This document shows, in pieces, positions 24,354 to 34,479 of a DNA stretch of 64,000 nucleotides (positions are counted from its first letter, which is position 1; each line of letters starts with the position of its first letter). The notes beneath the pieces are model-generated. The model made no database searches. It was not told where the DNA came from and saw only the letters and a list, made by a program, of their open reading frames with translations. The translations under genes and the position numbers were made by a program. Location: assembly GCF_004799405.1 (NCBI RefSeq), contig NZ_SSMW01000120.1, forward strand, positions 43,484 to 107,483, given 5' to 3'. This DNA comes from Bradyrhizobium sp. Its GTDB lineage: Bacteria > Pseudomonadota > Alphaproteobacteria > Rhizobiales > Xanthobacteraceae.

Positions 24354-25322
24354 ATGAATCGCCGGGATTTTATTGCGGCATGCGCCGGTCTGTCGTTAAC
24401 CGTAAAGGCGGGCGATGGGTTCGCCCAATCCGGCCCATTGACCAGGATCATCTTTCCGTTCGCGGCGGGCGGCAGCGGCGACTCGCTGTGCCGGATTCTC
24501 GCGCAGCAGATCACCGAACCGCTCGACCGCAATTTCATCGTCGAGGATCGTACCGGCGGGGATGGACTGATCGCCATCACGGCCGTCAAGAATTCTCGTC
24601 CCGACGGGACAACGATCCTCGTCACCACCGGCCCGACCATGTATCTGCTGCCGATGGTGGAGGCCCAGCCAAGTTTCGACACCGCCCGGGATTTCGTGCC
24701 GGTCTCGCTGCTCGCTCGCTTCGAGTTTTGCGTCGTCGTGGGCCCCGCCGTCGATGCCAGGGATTTCAAGGAATTTGTCGGCTGGCTCAAGGCTCATCCG
24801 GATAAGGCGACGTTTGGCGTGCCAAGCAACGGCACCATTCCGCACTTCACCGGATCGAGGCTTGAACAGGTGCTCGGCATTCCCTTAACGCGGGTGGCCT
24901 ATCGTGGCACCACGCCCATCATCAACGACATGATGGGCGGTCACCTGCCGTTCGCGGTGACCACGGTTGCCGATGTGGTCGCCCAGCATCAGGCCGGCGG
25001 TCTCAGGGTTCTTGCCGTCGCCAGCGTCAAACGTTCGCCGTTCCTGCCCGATGTCCCGACATTGCAGGAGAACGGCATCGATCTGGTTGCCGACGGCTGG
25101 TACGGCATGTGGCTGCCGGCCGGCAGTCCACCGGAATTTGCCGGCAAGTTAAGCGCGGCGGTGGCGGCTGCGATCGCCAAACCCGAGATCCGCGAAAAGC
25201 TGTGGACGATCGGCTTGATTCCGGTCGGCTCCACGCAGCAAGGCCTTGTCCAGGAACTCGCCGCCAACACCGCACTCTGGCAGCCGATCGTCAAGGCGAC
25301 CGGCTACAAGATCAACAATTGA
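24354..25322 (+). CDS. Bug-family (tripartite tricarboxylate) periplasmic binding protein
   Basis: A 322-residue exported solute receptor. A short twin-arginine-like start (MNRRDFIAACAGLSLTV) precedes TRIIFPFAAGGSGDSLCRIL, the typical Bug N-lobe; later VEDRTGGDGLIAI, FGVPSNGTIPHFTG, VAYRGTTPIINDMMGG and LPDVPTLQE are family hallmarks. The matching TctA/TctB membrane genes are not nearby, as is common for this expanded family. Ligand unknown, probably a carboxylate. Confidence 0.88.
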   Translation: MNRRDFIAACAGLSLTVKAGDGFAQSGPLTRIIFPFAAGGSGDSLCRILAQQITEPLDRNFIVEDRTGGDGLIAITAVKNSRPDGTTILVTTGPTMYLLPMVEAQPSFDTARDFVPVSLLARFEFCVVVGPAVDARDFKEFVGWLKAHPDKATFGVPSNGTIPHFTGSRLEQVLGIPLTRVAYRGTTPIINDMMGGHLPFAVTTVADVVAQHQAGGLRVLAVASVKRSPFLPDVPTLQENGIDLVADGWYGMWLPAGSPPEFAGKLSAAVAAAIAKPEIREKLWTIGLIPVGSTQQGLVQELAANTALWQPIVKATGYKINN

Positions 25323-25344
25323 TCGGGCGTTATTTGAGCAGGCG

Positions 25345-26976
25345 CTACTGCGGCCGTAGCCCGATTTTCCGCTCGATCGCGGCAAGCTCGGTCTCGTCCC
25401 AGATACCGATCAGCACGCCGGCTTTGACCTGAAGCTGGTTTTCCGCGTAGGCCGCGATCTTCTCATTGCTGGTGGTGATGTGGTCCTTGGGATGCAGCGC
25501 CCACTCGAACAAGGCTGCCTGCAGCCGCGCGATGACATCGGCGCATGCGGGGTCGTCGCCGCGATCGGCTAATTCCTGCGGATCGCTCTGGAGGTCATAG
25601 AGCATCGGGCGGAAACCCGAGGCATGGATGTATTTCCAGCGACCGTCGTACACCATGAACAGCCGGCATTGCTCGATCGGCTGGTTCAGCTTCAGCCGGA
25701 CGTCCTGCATCGAATAGTCGTATTCCGAGAAGATCGCTTTTCTCCACCCGGCGGGCGTTGCGCCGTGCAGCATTGGCATCAGCGAGCGTCCCTCCAGAAT
25801 ATGATCCGGCGGCTTGCCGCCGAAATATTCGATGAAGGTCGGCGCCAGATCGATCGCCTCGACCAGTGCATCGCAGACCGTGCCTCTGGTACCGTCGGCC
25901 TCAGCAGACGGATCGATCACGATCAGCGGGATTCTGGCGGATTGATCATGGAACAGATCTTTCTCGCCCATCCAGTGATCGCCGAGATAATCGCCATGGT
26001 CCGAGGTGAACACGATCATGGTGGTGTCGAGCAGGCTTCGCGTTTCGAGAAATCGCATCAGCACGCCCATCTGGTCGTCGATCTGCTTGATCAGGCCCAT
26101 ATAGGCCGGGATGACTTTTTCGCGCGCCTCGTCCCGTGACATGTTCCGGGAGTAGCGCATGTCCATATAGGCGGCAAAAACCGGATGCGCCTCCTGGCGT
26201 TCCTTCTCCGACCGAATTGCCGGCTGCACGTCGCTTGCGCCGTACATGCTGGCGTAGGGTTCGGGCGCGATATAGGGCCAGTGCGGCTTGATGTAGGACA
26301 AATGAAGACACCATGGACGGCCGTCGTGTTCGGCTTCCGCGATGAAGTCCATCGCACGGCGCGTCATGTAGGGCGTCTCGGAATGTTCGTCCGGAATCCG
26401 CGCCGCCTTGTCGGCATGAACCAGCAGCCAGCCGTTCTGCAGGCTGCCATCCGCATCGGCGCCGGAATTGGCCCAATGCTCCCAGGGATTGGCCGCCTCA
26501 AATCCCTTTTCACGCAGGTAAGTATCGTAGCGCGGGCGAGGGCGGCCCGATGGATGCAGGCCGTCGTCGCGCTCATAGGGCTCAAAGCCGCATTCCGCCA
26601 CATGCACGCCGATGATCGATTGAGGCTCGATGCCAAGCGCCTTCATGCCTTCGAGGTCCGGCGCCATATGGGTCTTGCCGACCAGCACATTGCGCACGCC
26701 AATCTTCTTCAGGTGATCGCCGAGCGTCGGCTCGCCGACCCGCAGCGGCCAGCCGTTCCAGTGCGAACCGTGCGAGCGCATGTAGCGGCCGGTATAGAAC
26801 GACATCCGCGACGGGCCGCAGATCGGCGACTGCACATAGGCGTTGGAGAAGCGCACGCCGCGTTTGGCCATCGCATCGATGTTCGGGGTCTTCAGCGTCT
26901 TGTGCCCGGTGCAGCCGAGATAATCATGGCGCAATTGATCGCACATGATCCAGATGACATTCTTCGGGCGCGTCAT
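25345..26976 (-). CDS. Sulfatase / phosphonate monoester hydrolase-type enzyme
   Basis: A 543-residue alkaline-phosphatase-superfamily hydrolase. The metal-binding IMCDQLRHDYLGC and the formylglycine motif ICGPSRMSFYTGRY (C-x-P-S-R, Cys to be oxidised) are near the N-terminus; GKTHMAP, FTSDHGDYLGDHW and FSEYDYS follow. No signal peptide, so cytoplasmic. The overall layout resembles phosphonate monoester hydrolases and related arylsulfatases. The start is ATG 26976, two bases after the obgE stop; a GTG at 26991 is possible. Confidence 0.82.
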   Translation of the reverse strand: MTRPKNVIWIMCDQLRHDYLGCTGHKTLKTPNIDAMAKRGVRFSNAYVQSPICGPSRMSFYTGRYMRSHGSHWNGWPLRVGEPTLGDHLKKIGVRNVLVGKTHMAPDLEGMKALGIEPQSIIGVHVAECGFEPYERDDGLHPSGRPRPRYDTYLREKGFEAANPWEHWANSGADADGSLQNGWLLVHADKAARIPDEHSETPYMTRRAMDFIAEAEHDGRPWCLHLSYIKPHWPYIAPEPYASMYGASDVQPAIRSEKERQEAHPVFAAYMDMRYSRNMSRDEAREKVIPAYMGLIKQIDDQMGVLMRFLETRSLLDTTMIVFTSDHGDYLGDHWMGEKDLFHDQSARIPLIVIDPSAEADGTRGTVCDALVEAIDLAPTFIEYFGGKPPDHILEGRSLMPMLHGATPAGWRKAIFSEYDYSMQDVRLKLNQPIEQCRLFMVYDGRWKYIHASGFRPMLYDLQSDPQELADRGDDPACADVIARLQAALFEWALHPKDHITTSNEKIAAYAENQLQVKAGVLIGIWDETELAAIERKIGLRPQ

Positions 26977-26978
26977 GT

Positions 26979-28022
<1,044 letters not shown>

Positions 28023-28152
28023 CTATAGGTAAGGCAGGGGCGTCGATGCGGCAACCTTTTAGCCGGGAAAGTATTGATAAAGTCCAATAATTTAGGACTT
28101 TAATGGGCTGCAACGGTCTCGAGCCAACAACCCGCGAAATCCGGAAAACTTC

Positions 28153-29127
28153 ATGAAGCGCCGCCAGTTCATGACCCTTCTCGGTGGCGCGGCGGCTTGG
28201 CCGCTCGCGGTGCGCGCGCAGCAGACCATGCCGGTGATCGGGTATCTCAGCAGCGGAGCGCCGGACAAGACGACAGATCCGATGCAGGCGTTCCGCCGCG
28301 GACTGAGCGAGGCCGGCTACGATGAGGGCCGCAATGTTGCCATCGAATACCGCTGGGGCGACGGTTACGGCGGATTGGTCGAGATGGCATCCGATCTTGT
28401 TCAGCGAAAGGTCGCGGCCATCGTCGCGGCGGGCGGCGTGCCTTCGGCACAGGCCGCGAAGGCTGCGACGAGTACCATTCCGATCATCTTCGCGGTCGGC
28501 GGCGACCCGGTGGCGTTTGGAATCGTCTCCAGCCTCAACCGGCCCTCGGGCAATATCACCGGTGTTACCAATTTCAATCTCGAACTGGGGCAGAAGCGGC
28601 TGGAGCTTCTGCACGAAATGATGCCCGGCGCGAGACGGATTGGATTGCTTGTCAACCCGGCGACCGCGCTCGCCGATCCGTTATCGGATGACGCGCGCGC
28701 GGCGGCGCAAACGATGGGGCTTCAGCTCCACGTCCTTCGTGCAGCGAACGAACAGGAAATCGAAAAGGCCTTCGCAGAATTGGCGGCACTGCGCGCTGAT
28801 GCTCTGATCATCGGCGCCGATGCGTATTTCGGTAGCAGGAGCCAACAACTGGCGTCGCTCGCTGCGCGCAACGCATTGGCTGCGGTCGGATCATTCCGTT
28901 TCTTCGCCCGCGCCGGCGGCTTGATAAGCTACGGCGGCAGTGTTGTCGATCAGTTCCATTCGGTGGGCGTCTATACCGGTCAGGTTCTTGCGGGCAAGAA
29001 GCCCGCCGATCTTCCGGTTCAGCAATCCACAAGAGTGGAGCTCGCCATCAATCTCAAGACGGCAAAAATTTTGGGCCTCGACATTCCTGCCAGTATCCTC
29101 GCCCGCGCCGACGAGGTGATCGAGTGA
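28153..29127 (+). CDS. ABC transporter substrate-binding protein, Tat-exported
   Basis: A 324-residue periplasmic receptor of the ABC_sub_bind/TrpX-like family. The N-terminus (MKRRQFMTLLGGAAAWPLAV) is a twin-arginine signal cut near VRA-QQ. PVIGYLSSGAP, FRRGLSEAGYDEGRNVAIEY, PIIFAVGGDPVAFGIVSSL and PSGNITGVT are typical. No permease or ATPase gene is beside it. Such orphan receptors are very numerous in Bradyrhizobium. Ligand unknown. Confidence 0.88.
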   Translation: MKRRQFMTLLGGAAAWPLAVRAQQTMPVIGYLSSGAPDKTTDPMQAFRRGLSEAGYDEGRNVAIEYRWGDGYGGLVEMASDLVQRKVAAIVAAGGVPSAQAAKAATSTIPIIFAVGGDPVAFGIVSSLNRPSGNITGVTNFNLELGQKRLELLHEMMPGARRIGLLVNPATALADPLSDDARAAAQTMGLQLHVLRAANEQEIEKAFAELAALRADALIIGADAYFGSRSQQLASLAARNALAAVGSFRFFARAGGLISYGGSVVDQFHSVGVYTGQVLAGKKPADLPVQQSTRVELAINLKTAKILGLDIPASILARADEVIE

Positions 29128-29151
29128 GTGAGGTAGCCGGTCTACCCGCCA

Positions 29152-29637
29152 TTACGGTTGGGCGGCCCGCCTGCGAATGAGGAATTTCTGCGATCCCTCC
29201 AAAACCAGTTCGCGTCGCTGATTGAACACAGTGCTGCGCAGGACCACCACGCCGGTGGTGCGGCCGGGCACAAGCTCGGTCACTTCGAGCGCGGGGTAGA
29301 TGGTGTCGCCGGCAAACACCGGCTTCAAGAACCGGCTCGACTGTTCGAGAAACCCGACCAGCGATTCCTCCACCAGATAGGGAAACAGTCCCGCTCCAGG
29401 AGCCGTGTGGATCAAGGTCTGGAAACCATGCGCGAGCATGTCAGGCATGCCGCGGGCGCGGCAATATTCGGCGTCGTAATGTACCGGATGGGTATCGCCG
29501 CTGGCGGTCTGGAAGGCTGCGAAAACCGCCGATGTCATGGTGCGGCTGGGGATCACAAAGCGTTCGCCGGGCACGAAATCCTCGAACCAGCGTTGTTGCG
29601 GCACCATGCGATGCATCGCGGGATCGAAGTCGGACAT
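29152..29637 (-). CDS. MaoC-family dehydratase
   Basis: A 161-residue hot-dog-fold protein. WFEDFVPGERF and the hydratase-2 motif ASGDTHPVHYDAEYCRARGM (Asp and His catalytic pair) followed by MLAHGFQTL mark an R-specific enoyl-CoA hydratase or a related dehydratase. It converges with the preceding binding-protein gene. Physiological substrate unclear. Confidence 0.85.
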   Translation of the reverse strand: MSDFDPAMHRMVPQQRWFEDFVPGERFVIPSRTMTSAVFAAFQTASGDTHPVHYDAEYCRARGMPDMLAHGFQTLIHTAPGAGLFPYLVEESLVGFLEQSSRFLKPVFAGDTIYPALEVTELVPGRTTGVVVLRSTVFNQRRELVLEGSQKFLIRRRAAQP

Positions 29638-29679
29638 GGCTGATATTCCCTGAGGGTTTTACAAATCCTGCCAATTCGT

Positions 29680-29812
29680 CATGCCTGGGCTTGTCCCCGG
29701 CATCCACGTCTTTAAAACAGCGCCGCATATAACGCGTGGATGGCCCGAACATAGGCAAGCGGAAGCGACGCCGTCCTTCAGACGACTATGTCCGGCCATG
29801 ACCCATAACACG
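29680..29812. repeat. Palindromic intergenic repeat
   Basis: TCATGCCTGGGCTTGTCC and GCATCCACG are mirrored by CGTGGATGGCC and GGCCATGACC about 60 bases later, with an insertion in the right arm. It resembles the GGCATCCACG-type palindrome of Bradyrhizobium spacers. Confidence 0.6.
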
Positions 29813-29826
29813 ATGCGCTGCCGGAT

Positions 29827-30745
29827 ATGAGCCTGCTTTCGAGAATCTCGACCGATACCGACGCGCATTCCGCGCGGCTCGCCGGCATTGGCCTGATGCT
29901 GATGTCGGTGTGCATGTTTGCGTTCGGCGATACGCTCGGCAAAATTCATCGTCGCGACCTATTCGGTCGGCCAATTGCTGTTGCTACGCGCTACCGCGGC
30001 GCTGATCGTGCTGTCGCCGTCGATCTGGCGCCATCGCGGTGAATTTCGGCGGCTGGAACGGCCATGGCTGCAATTGTTTCGCGTGATCCTCTCGACACTG
30101 GAGGTCGCCGCTTTCTTCCTCGCCACTGTCTATCTGCCGCTCGCCGACGTGATCACTTACTATCTGGCCTGTCCGATCTTCGTCACGGCGCTGTCGGCCG
30201 TCGTGCTGCGCGAACGGGTCGGCTGGCGGCGCTGGAGCGCGGTCCTGATCGGGTTCTGCGGCGTGCTGATCGCGTTGCGGCCTTCGGCGCAGACGGTGAC
30301 ATGGCCGGCGATGGTCGCGCTCGGCGGCTGCATGGCGTTCGCGGTGCTGATGCTGATCACCCGCTCGCTGCGCGCGACGCCCGATATCGTGCTGGCGTCG
30401 GCGCAATTTGCCGGCACGTTTGCCTTTGGCGCCGTGCTGGCGCCGGTCGGCTGGGTCGCGCCGACCCTGGGCAGCCTGGGCCTGTTCGCCGCGGCCGGCT
30501 GCATCTCGGTCGGCGCGCTGCTCTGCGGCAACCGTTCGCTCAAGCTCGCGCCGGCCTCGTTGGTGGTGCCGTATCAGTATTCGATGATCGTCTGGGCGGT
30601 GATGTTCGGATATCTCGTGTTCGGCGACGTTCCGTCGCCGGCGACGATCGTGGGCGGCGCCATCATCATCGGCGCGGGATTTTATATTTTCCTGCGCGAG
30701 CGGGATTTGGGGCGCGGGGAACAGGTGGTCAGTCCACCGGTGTAA
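29827..30745 (+). pseudogene. EamA-family (DMT) transporter, frameshifted near its start
   Basis: The first 40 codons (to FGDTLGK, from ATG 29827) and the rest of the protein (FIVATYSVGQLLLLRATAAL onward) are in different frames. The break falls at an AAAA run at 29941-29944: removing one A joins the halves into a normal DMT transporter of about 305 residues with ten predicted membrane helices and two EamA repeats. Either a true recent frameshift or a sequencing error. The rest has no damage, so the event is young. Substrate unknown. Confidence 0.8.
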
Positions 30746-30746
30746 C

Positions 30747-30895
30747 GTCATCCCCGGGATGAACGCAATTGCGTTCACCCGTAGGTGCGAGCCACTTCGG
30801 CGAGCCTCGAAGGATGACGGACGCGAACTCCGAATGTGCGGCCCATCCTTCGAGGCGCGCAAGAGCGCGCACCTCAGGATGACGGTGTGCGGGTG
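30747..30895. repeat. Palindromic intergenic repeat downstream of the DMT gene
   Basis: GCGAGCC...GCCTCGAAGGATGACGG is mirrored by CCATCCTTCGAGGCGCGC and CACCTCAGGATGACGG. It has the form of a dispersed CCTTCGAGG-type palindrome common in this group. Confidence 0.65.
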
Positions 30896-30901
30896 AAGCG
30901 C

Positions 30902-31498
30902 CTACCGCGCGCGGCGCGTCGAGTTGCCCCAGTTCTTCAGCGACGACCAGACGCTGCGCGAGAGCCGGAAGCAATCGACCGGGGTCGACGATCCCAGCGC
31001 CTCGAAGCGATGCAATTCGACGCCGCTCCACTGGAAGCCGCACTTCTCCAGGATATTGCGCGAGGCCGGATTGGCAACCCGGGCGCCGGAGATCAGGCGC
31101 TCGAACTCGAATTCCTCGAACGTGAAATCGATCACCGCACGTGCCGCTTCGGTGGCGAAGCCCTGGCCCCAATAGTCGACACCGAGCCAATAGCCGAGTT
31201 CCGGCGCATCGGGCTTGCGCCAGTCGACGCCGACCATGCCGATCGGCGTATGATTGTTCTCGATCAGGAACACGGTCTCGCGCGGATCGTCCGCCATCGC
31301 GCGGACGAATTCCACGGCGTGGTCGTGCAAATAAGGATGCGGCAGGCGGCGGGTATTTTCCGCGATGTGGCGGTCGTTGGCGAGTGCCGCAATCGCTTTT
31401 ACGTCCGCGAGCGTCGGCCTGCGCAGCATCAGCCGTTCGGTCTCGAGGACGCACTTACTGGCCTCGTGCAATGTCGGGGTCGGAATGTCCTGCAGCAT
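30902..31498 (-). CDS. GNAT-family N-acetyltransferase (RimJ/RimL-like)
   Basis: A 198-residue acetyltransferase. LETERLMLRRPTLADVKAIA is the usual RimJ/RimL beginning; ELGYWLGVDYWGQGFATEAA is the acetyl-CoA-binding region and NPASRNILEKCGFQ the C-terminal motif. ATG 31498 is chosen because AGGAG lies upstream. Target unknown: such proteins acetylate protein N-termini, antibiotics or small amines. Confidence 0.87.
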   Translation of the reverse strand: MLQDIPTPTLHEASKCVLETERLMLRRPTLADVKAIAALANDRHIAENTRRLPHPYLHDHAVEFVRAMADDPRETVFLIENNHTPIGMVGVDWRKPDAPELGYWLGVDYWGQGFATEAARAVIDFTFEEFEFERLISGARVANPASRNILEKCGFQWSGVELHRFEALGSSTPVDCFRLSRSVWSSLKNWGNSTRRAR

Positions 31499-31528
31499 GT
31501 CGGGCTCCTGTGCGAAAGCAAACGCATC

Positions 31529-31560
31529 AAAACAAAAGGGAGGCCGGTTTCCCGCCTCCC
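31529..31560 (-). terminator. Rho-independent terminator of rplU-rpmA
   Basis: On the minus strand GGGAGGC (31560-31554) pairs with GCCTCCC (31544-31538), followed by TTTTGTTTTG. It lies downstream of rpmA. Confidence 0.78.
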
Positions 31561-31623
31561 CTTGGAGCCTTCTCGAGCTCCGCCGGTTCAACAGGACCCG
31601 GCGGACGCATGGTGTCCACCGTT

Positions 31624-31896
31624 TTACTCGGCCGCGGTTTCCGTCATCGGGACCACCGATACGAAAGTGCGGCCGTTGGCTTTGGAACGAAACTCGACAT
31701 GGCCTTCGACCTTGGCGAACAGAGTATGGTCGGTACCCATGCCGACATTAAGGCCGGGATGCCAGGTGGTGCCGCGCTGGCGCGCAATGATGTTGCCGGG
31801 AATCACGTGCTCGCCGCCATAGGTCTTGATCCCGAGCCGCTTGCCCGCCGAATCACGCCCGTTACGCGATGAACCGCCTGCTTTTTTGTGAGCCAT
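31624..31896 (-). CDS. rpmA: 50S ribosomal protein L27
   Basis: A 90-residue ribosomal protein near the peptidyl transferase centre. The N-terminus [20 protein letters not shown] and [18 protein letters not shown] are diagnostic. It follows rplU by about 70 bases on the same strand and is followed by a terminator hairpin. Confidence 0.97.
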   Translation of the reverse strand: MAHKKAGGSSRNGRDSAGKRLGIKTYGGEHVIPGNIIARQRGTTWHPGLNVGMGTDHTLFAKVEGHVEFRSKANGRTFVSVVPMTETAAE

Positions 31897-31967
31897 GGCC
31901 CGTCTCCAACTTCCATCTATTCTCTAGAACAATTCCTTGACGGAATCATTTCACTTTATGTCACGCT

Positions 31968-32516
31968 TCACTTTTTATCACTTTTGCCTTTGGCGGCGGC
32001 CTTCTTGGCCGGAGCCTTCTTGGCATCGGGCTTGGCGCGGGGCTTCGCAGCCGCTTTCGCCGGGGCCTTTGCCGTTTTCTTGGCCGCCGGCTTCTTGGCG
32101 GGGGCTTTCTTCCTGGCCGCCTTCGGCGCCTCGTCGTCACCGTCATCCGGTGTTGCGACGACCGGCTTTTCCTTCTTCGGGCGCGGGCCGATGGTCGGCT
32201 TGTTGTCGTTGGTCAGGATCTCGGTGATGCGCAGCACCGTGATCTCGTCGCGATAACCGCGCTTGCGCTTCGAATTCTTGCGGCGGCGTTTCTTGAACGA
32301 GATCACCTTCGGGCCGCGCTTGTGCTGCAGCACTTCGGCCGCCACCGAAGCACCGGCAACCGTGGGCATGCCCAGCACCGGCTGTTCACCGCCGACCAGC
32401 AAGACCTCGCCAAGCTGCACGATCGTCCCGACATCGCCGGCGATCTTGCCTATCTCGAGCACATCATCCGGAACGACCCGGTATTGCCGGCCGCCGGTTT
32501 TGATGACTGCGAACAT
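31968..32516 (-). CDS. rplU: 50S ribosomal protein L21 with long basic tail
   Basis: The first 100 residues are ordinary L21 (MFAVIKTGGRQYRVVPDDVL, KVISFKKRRRKNSKRKRGYR). The remaining roughly 80 residues form a Lys/Ala/Pro-rich tail (APAKKPAAKKTAKAPAKAAA) like a histone H1 tail. Extended L21 tails occur in Bradyrhizobiaceae and probably contact rRNA. AAGGAA precedes the ATG. An inverted repeat with a T run on the plus side lies in its leader (about 32538-32570). Confidence 0.95.
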   Translation of the reverse strand: MFAVIKTGGRQYRVVPDDVLEIGKIAGDVGTIVQLGEVLLVGGEQPVLGMPTVAGASVAAEVLQHKRGPKVISFKKRRRKNSKRKRGYRDEITVLRITEILTNDNKPTIGPRPKKEKPVVATPDDGDDEAPKAARKKAPAKKPAAKKTAKAPAKAAAKPRAKPDAKKAPAKKAAAKGKSDKK

Positions 32517-32863
32517 CGTTTAATTCCTTCGTGTTCGATCCCGGCCTCGGACAGGTCCGGGCCGGCTTTTTCTTCAGTCGTTATGGGTTCGATTTCCGCG
32601 CGAATCGGGGAGCGATCCCGCGAAACCGCACAAAAATAAACAGCGCGAGAAAATCCCGCGCCGGGTTGGCCGGACTTATAGCCGGTGAGAGCCCCGAGTC
32701 AAGGCAAAGCACCCCGAAAACCGGCCAAATATGAGGGATTTGAGGCATTTTGGCCGAATCAGCCAGGCCGCTTCGTCGCAACATCTCGTCGCAACATCGC
32801 GCCCATGAAACCAACGGGTTCCCCCGCCGTTGTCATCCCATTCCGTCATGGGCAAGGGCAAAA

Positions 32864-33982
32864 ATGGCTGAAGACACCCTGACGACCTCCGGCATCGGCA
32901 GGCACGGGGCTACCCGTCTACCCTCGGTGGACGTGGACAGCTTCAATATCGAATTAAAGGACGATGACGGCTTTCTCGGCGACCGCGCCAGCAAAGGCGC
33001 GTTCCGCAAGATTCTGGACACGTTGCGCAAGCCGCTGAAGAAGAACGGCGACGATCCGCTTGGCGACAAATCCGCCGAGGCCATCGGCAAGAGCGCGCTC
33101 GACGAGGCGCTGGTCGGCGACGATGTCGGCGCCGCCGCCCTTGTGCATGGCGCGATCGAGGAATTCGCCCGGGAACTGGCCCATGTGACGCAGCGGTTTC
33201 TCAAGACCAAGGCCTGGGCCGATACCGAACGAATCGTGGTCGGCGGCGGCTTCCGGCAGAGCCGGGTCGGCGAACTCGCGATCGCCCGTACAGATATTCT
33301 TCTCAAGGCGGAAGGCTTCGAAGTCGATCTGGTGCCGATCCGCTTTGACCCCGATGACGCCGGCCTGATCGGCTGCCTGCATCTGGCGCCGTCGTGGATT
33401 TTCCAGGCCCATGACAGCATTCTCGCGGTCGATATCGGCGGCACCAACATCCGCTGCGGGGTGGTCGAAACCCGCTGGAAAAAGGCGCCCGACCTGTCGA
33501 AAGCGGAAGTCTGGAAGTCCGAACTGTGGCGCCATGCCGATGACGAGCCAACCCGCGAGGGTGCGGTGAAGCGGCTCGCGAAGATGTTGAAGGATTTGAT
33601 CGCGGCGGCCGACGAGGAAGGCCTCAAGCTCGCGCCGTTCATCGGCATTGCCTGTCCCGGCGTGATCAACGAGGACGGCGGAATCGAAAAAGGCGCGCAG
33701 AACCTGCCCGGCAATTGGGAGAGCAGCAAGTTCAACCTGCCCGCGAGCCTGGTCGAGGCGATCCCGCAGATCGGCGATCACGACACCGCGGTGCTGATGC
33801 ACAATGACGGCGTGGCGCAGGGCCTCTCCGAAGCGCCGTTCATGCAGGATGTCGAACGCTGGGGCGTGCTGACCATCGGCACCGGCCTTGGCAACGCGCG
33901 CTTCACCAACCGCCGGAAGGACAAGGATAAGGACGACAAGAAGGACAAGGACGACAAGAAAGAAAAGAAGAACAAGGATTGA
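32864..33982 (+). CDS. ROK-family sugar kinase-like protein with acidic-basic tail
   Basis: A 372-residue protein. The second half has the ROK/actin-like phosphate motif SILAVDIGGTNIRCGVVE near residue 186, GIACPGVINEDGGIEKGAQN and WGVLTIGTGLGNARFTNR. The first half (about 170 residues) is extra and contains IVVGGGFRQSRVGELAIAR, possibly a degenerate duplicate. The C-terminus is a run of Lys and Asp (KDKDKDDKKDKDDKKEKKNK). It may phosphorylate a sugar such as glucose, but the DNGD-type catalytic segment is not clear, so activity is unproven. Start: first ATG after AAGGGC. Confidence 0.75.
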   Translation: MAEDTLTTSGIGRHGATRLPSVDVDSFNIELKDDDGFLGDRASKGAFRKILDTLRKPLKKNGDDPLGDKSAEAIGKSALDEALVGDDVGAAALVHGAIEEFARELAHVTQRFLKTKAWADTERIVVGGGFRQSRVGELAIARTDILLKAEGFEVDLVPIRFDPDDAGLIGCLHLAPSWIFQAHDSILAVDIGGTNIRCGVVETRWKKAPDLSKAEVWKSELWRHADDEPTREGAVKRLAKMLKDLIAAADEEGLKLAPFIGIACPGVINEDGGIEKGAQNLPGNWESSKFNLPASLVEAIPQIGDHDTAVLMHNDGVAQGLSEAPFMQDVERWGVLTIGTGLGNARFTNRRKDKDKDDKKDKDDKKEKKNKD

Positions 33983-34479
33983 GAACATCTCCGCGGGAGC
34001 GTCCCTCGGCACGCAAGGACGATCCGCGGGAAGGCCACGCTTACCCGGGAATTTCCTCCGTTCGTCTTGTCTGGCCCGCCATCCTCGCCTAGAACTCGCC
34101 CCGACCGACGGGCGGGAATCGCCCCAAATGGCGCCTGGAGAGGTGGCAGAGTGGTCGAATGCACCGCACTCGAAATGCGGTTATGGGCGTCTTCCCCCGT
34201 TCTGTTCTGTCCCAACTTGTGTTGAATTGTCTGCAGAATTTGCCGGAAGGCTACTGCCCTGTCATATCCCGTACCGGCCCGTGCTACCGAATTGGGTAGC
34301 AAAATGGTAGCAACGCGTTTCCGTAATGTTCGTGGAGCTTTTCCGCTCGGCCCCACCCATTTGAAAAGTGTCGGTACGAACCCGCCGAGCGGTCAAACTG
34401 GCAAGATGAGCCGCCATCAATCTATTTGGGCTGCCGAGAATAGCGCTTCTTGGCAAAACATCGATCGGCGGATGCACAA
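33983..34479. other. Junction between core chromosome and accessory region
   Basis: This stretch holds the truncated tRNA-Ser gene and about 300 bases of sequence to the TIR gene with no gene I can support. GGTAGCAAAATGGTAGCA near 34300 is a short direct repeat. Confidence 0.5.
34137..34182 (+). tRNA. tRNA-Ser(CGA), 5' half only (truncated)
   Basis: GGAGAGG acceptor strand (34137-34143), the serine-type D arm, and a complete anticodon arm (CCGCA / CTCGAAA / TGCGG, 34164-34180, anticodon CGA at 34171-34173) are present. After the anticodon stem the expected variable arm, T arm (TTCGAAT) and CCTCTCC acceptor strand do not follow. The gene is therefore split or broken here, the natural mark of insertion of foreign DNA into a tRNA gene. 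The 3' half is not seen anywhere in the window. Confidence 0.75.

Noticed and set aside
32535..32570. Hairpin with T run upstream of rplU on the plus strand
   Set aside because: It points away from rplU and no plus-strand gene ends there; it may be part of an rplU leader, but I cannot support a terminator or riboswitch call.
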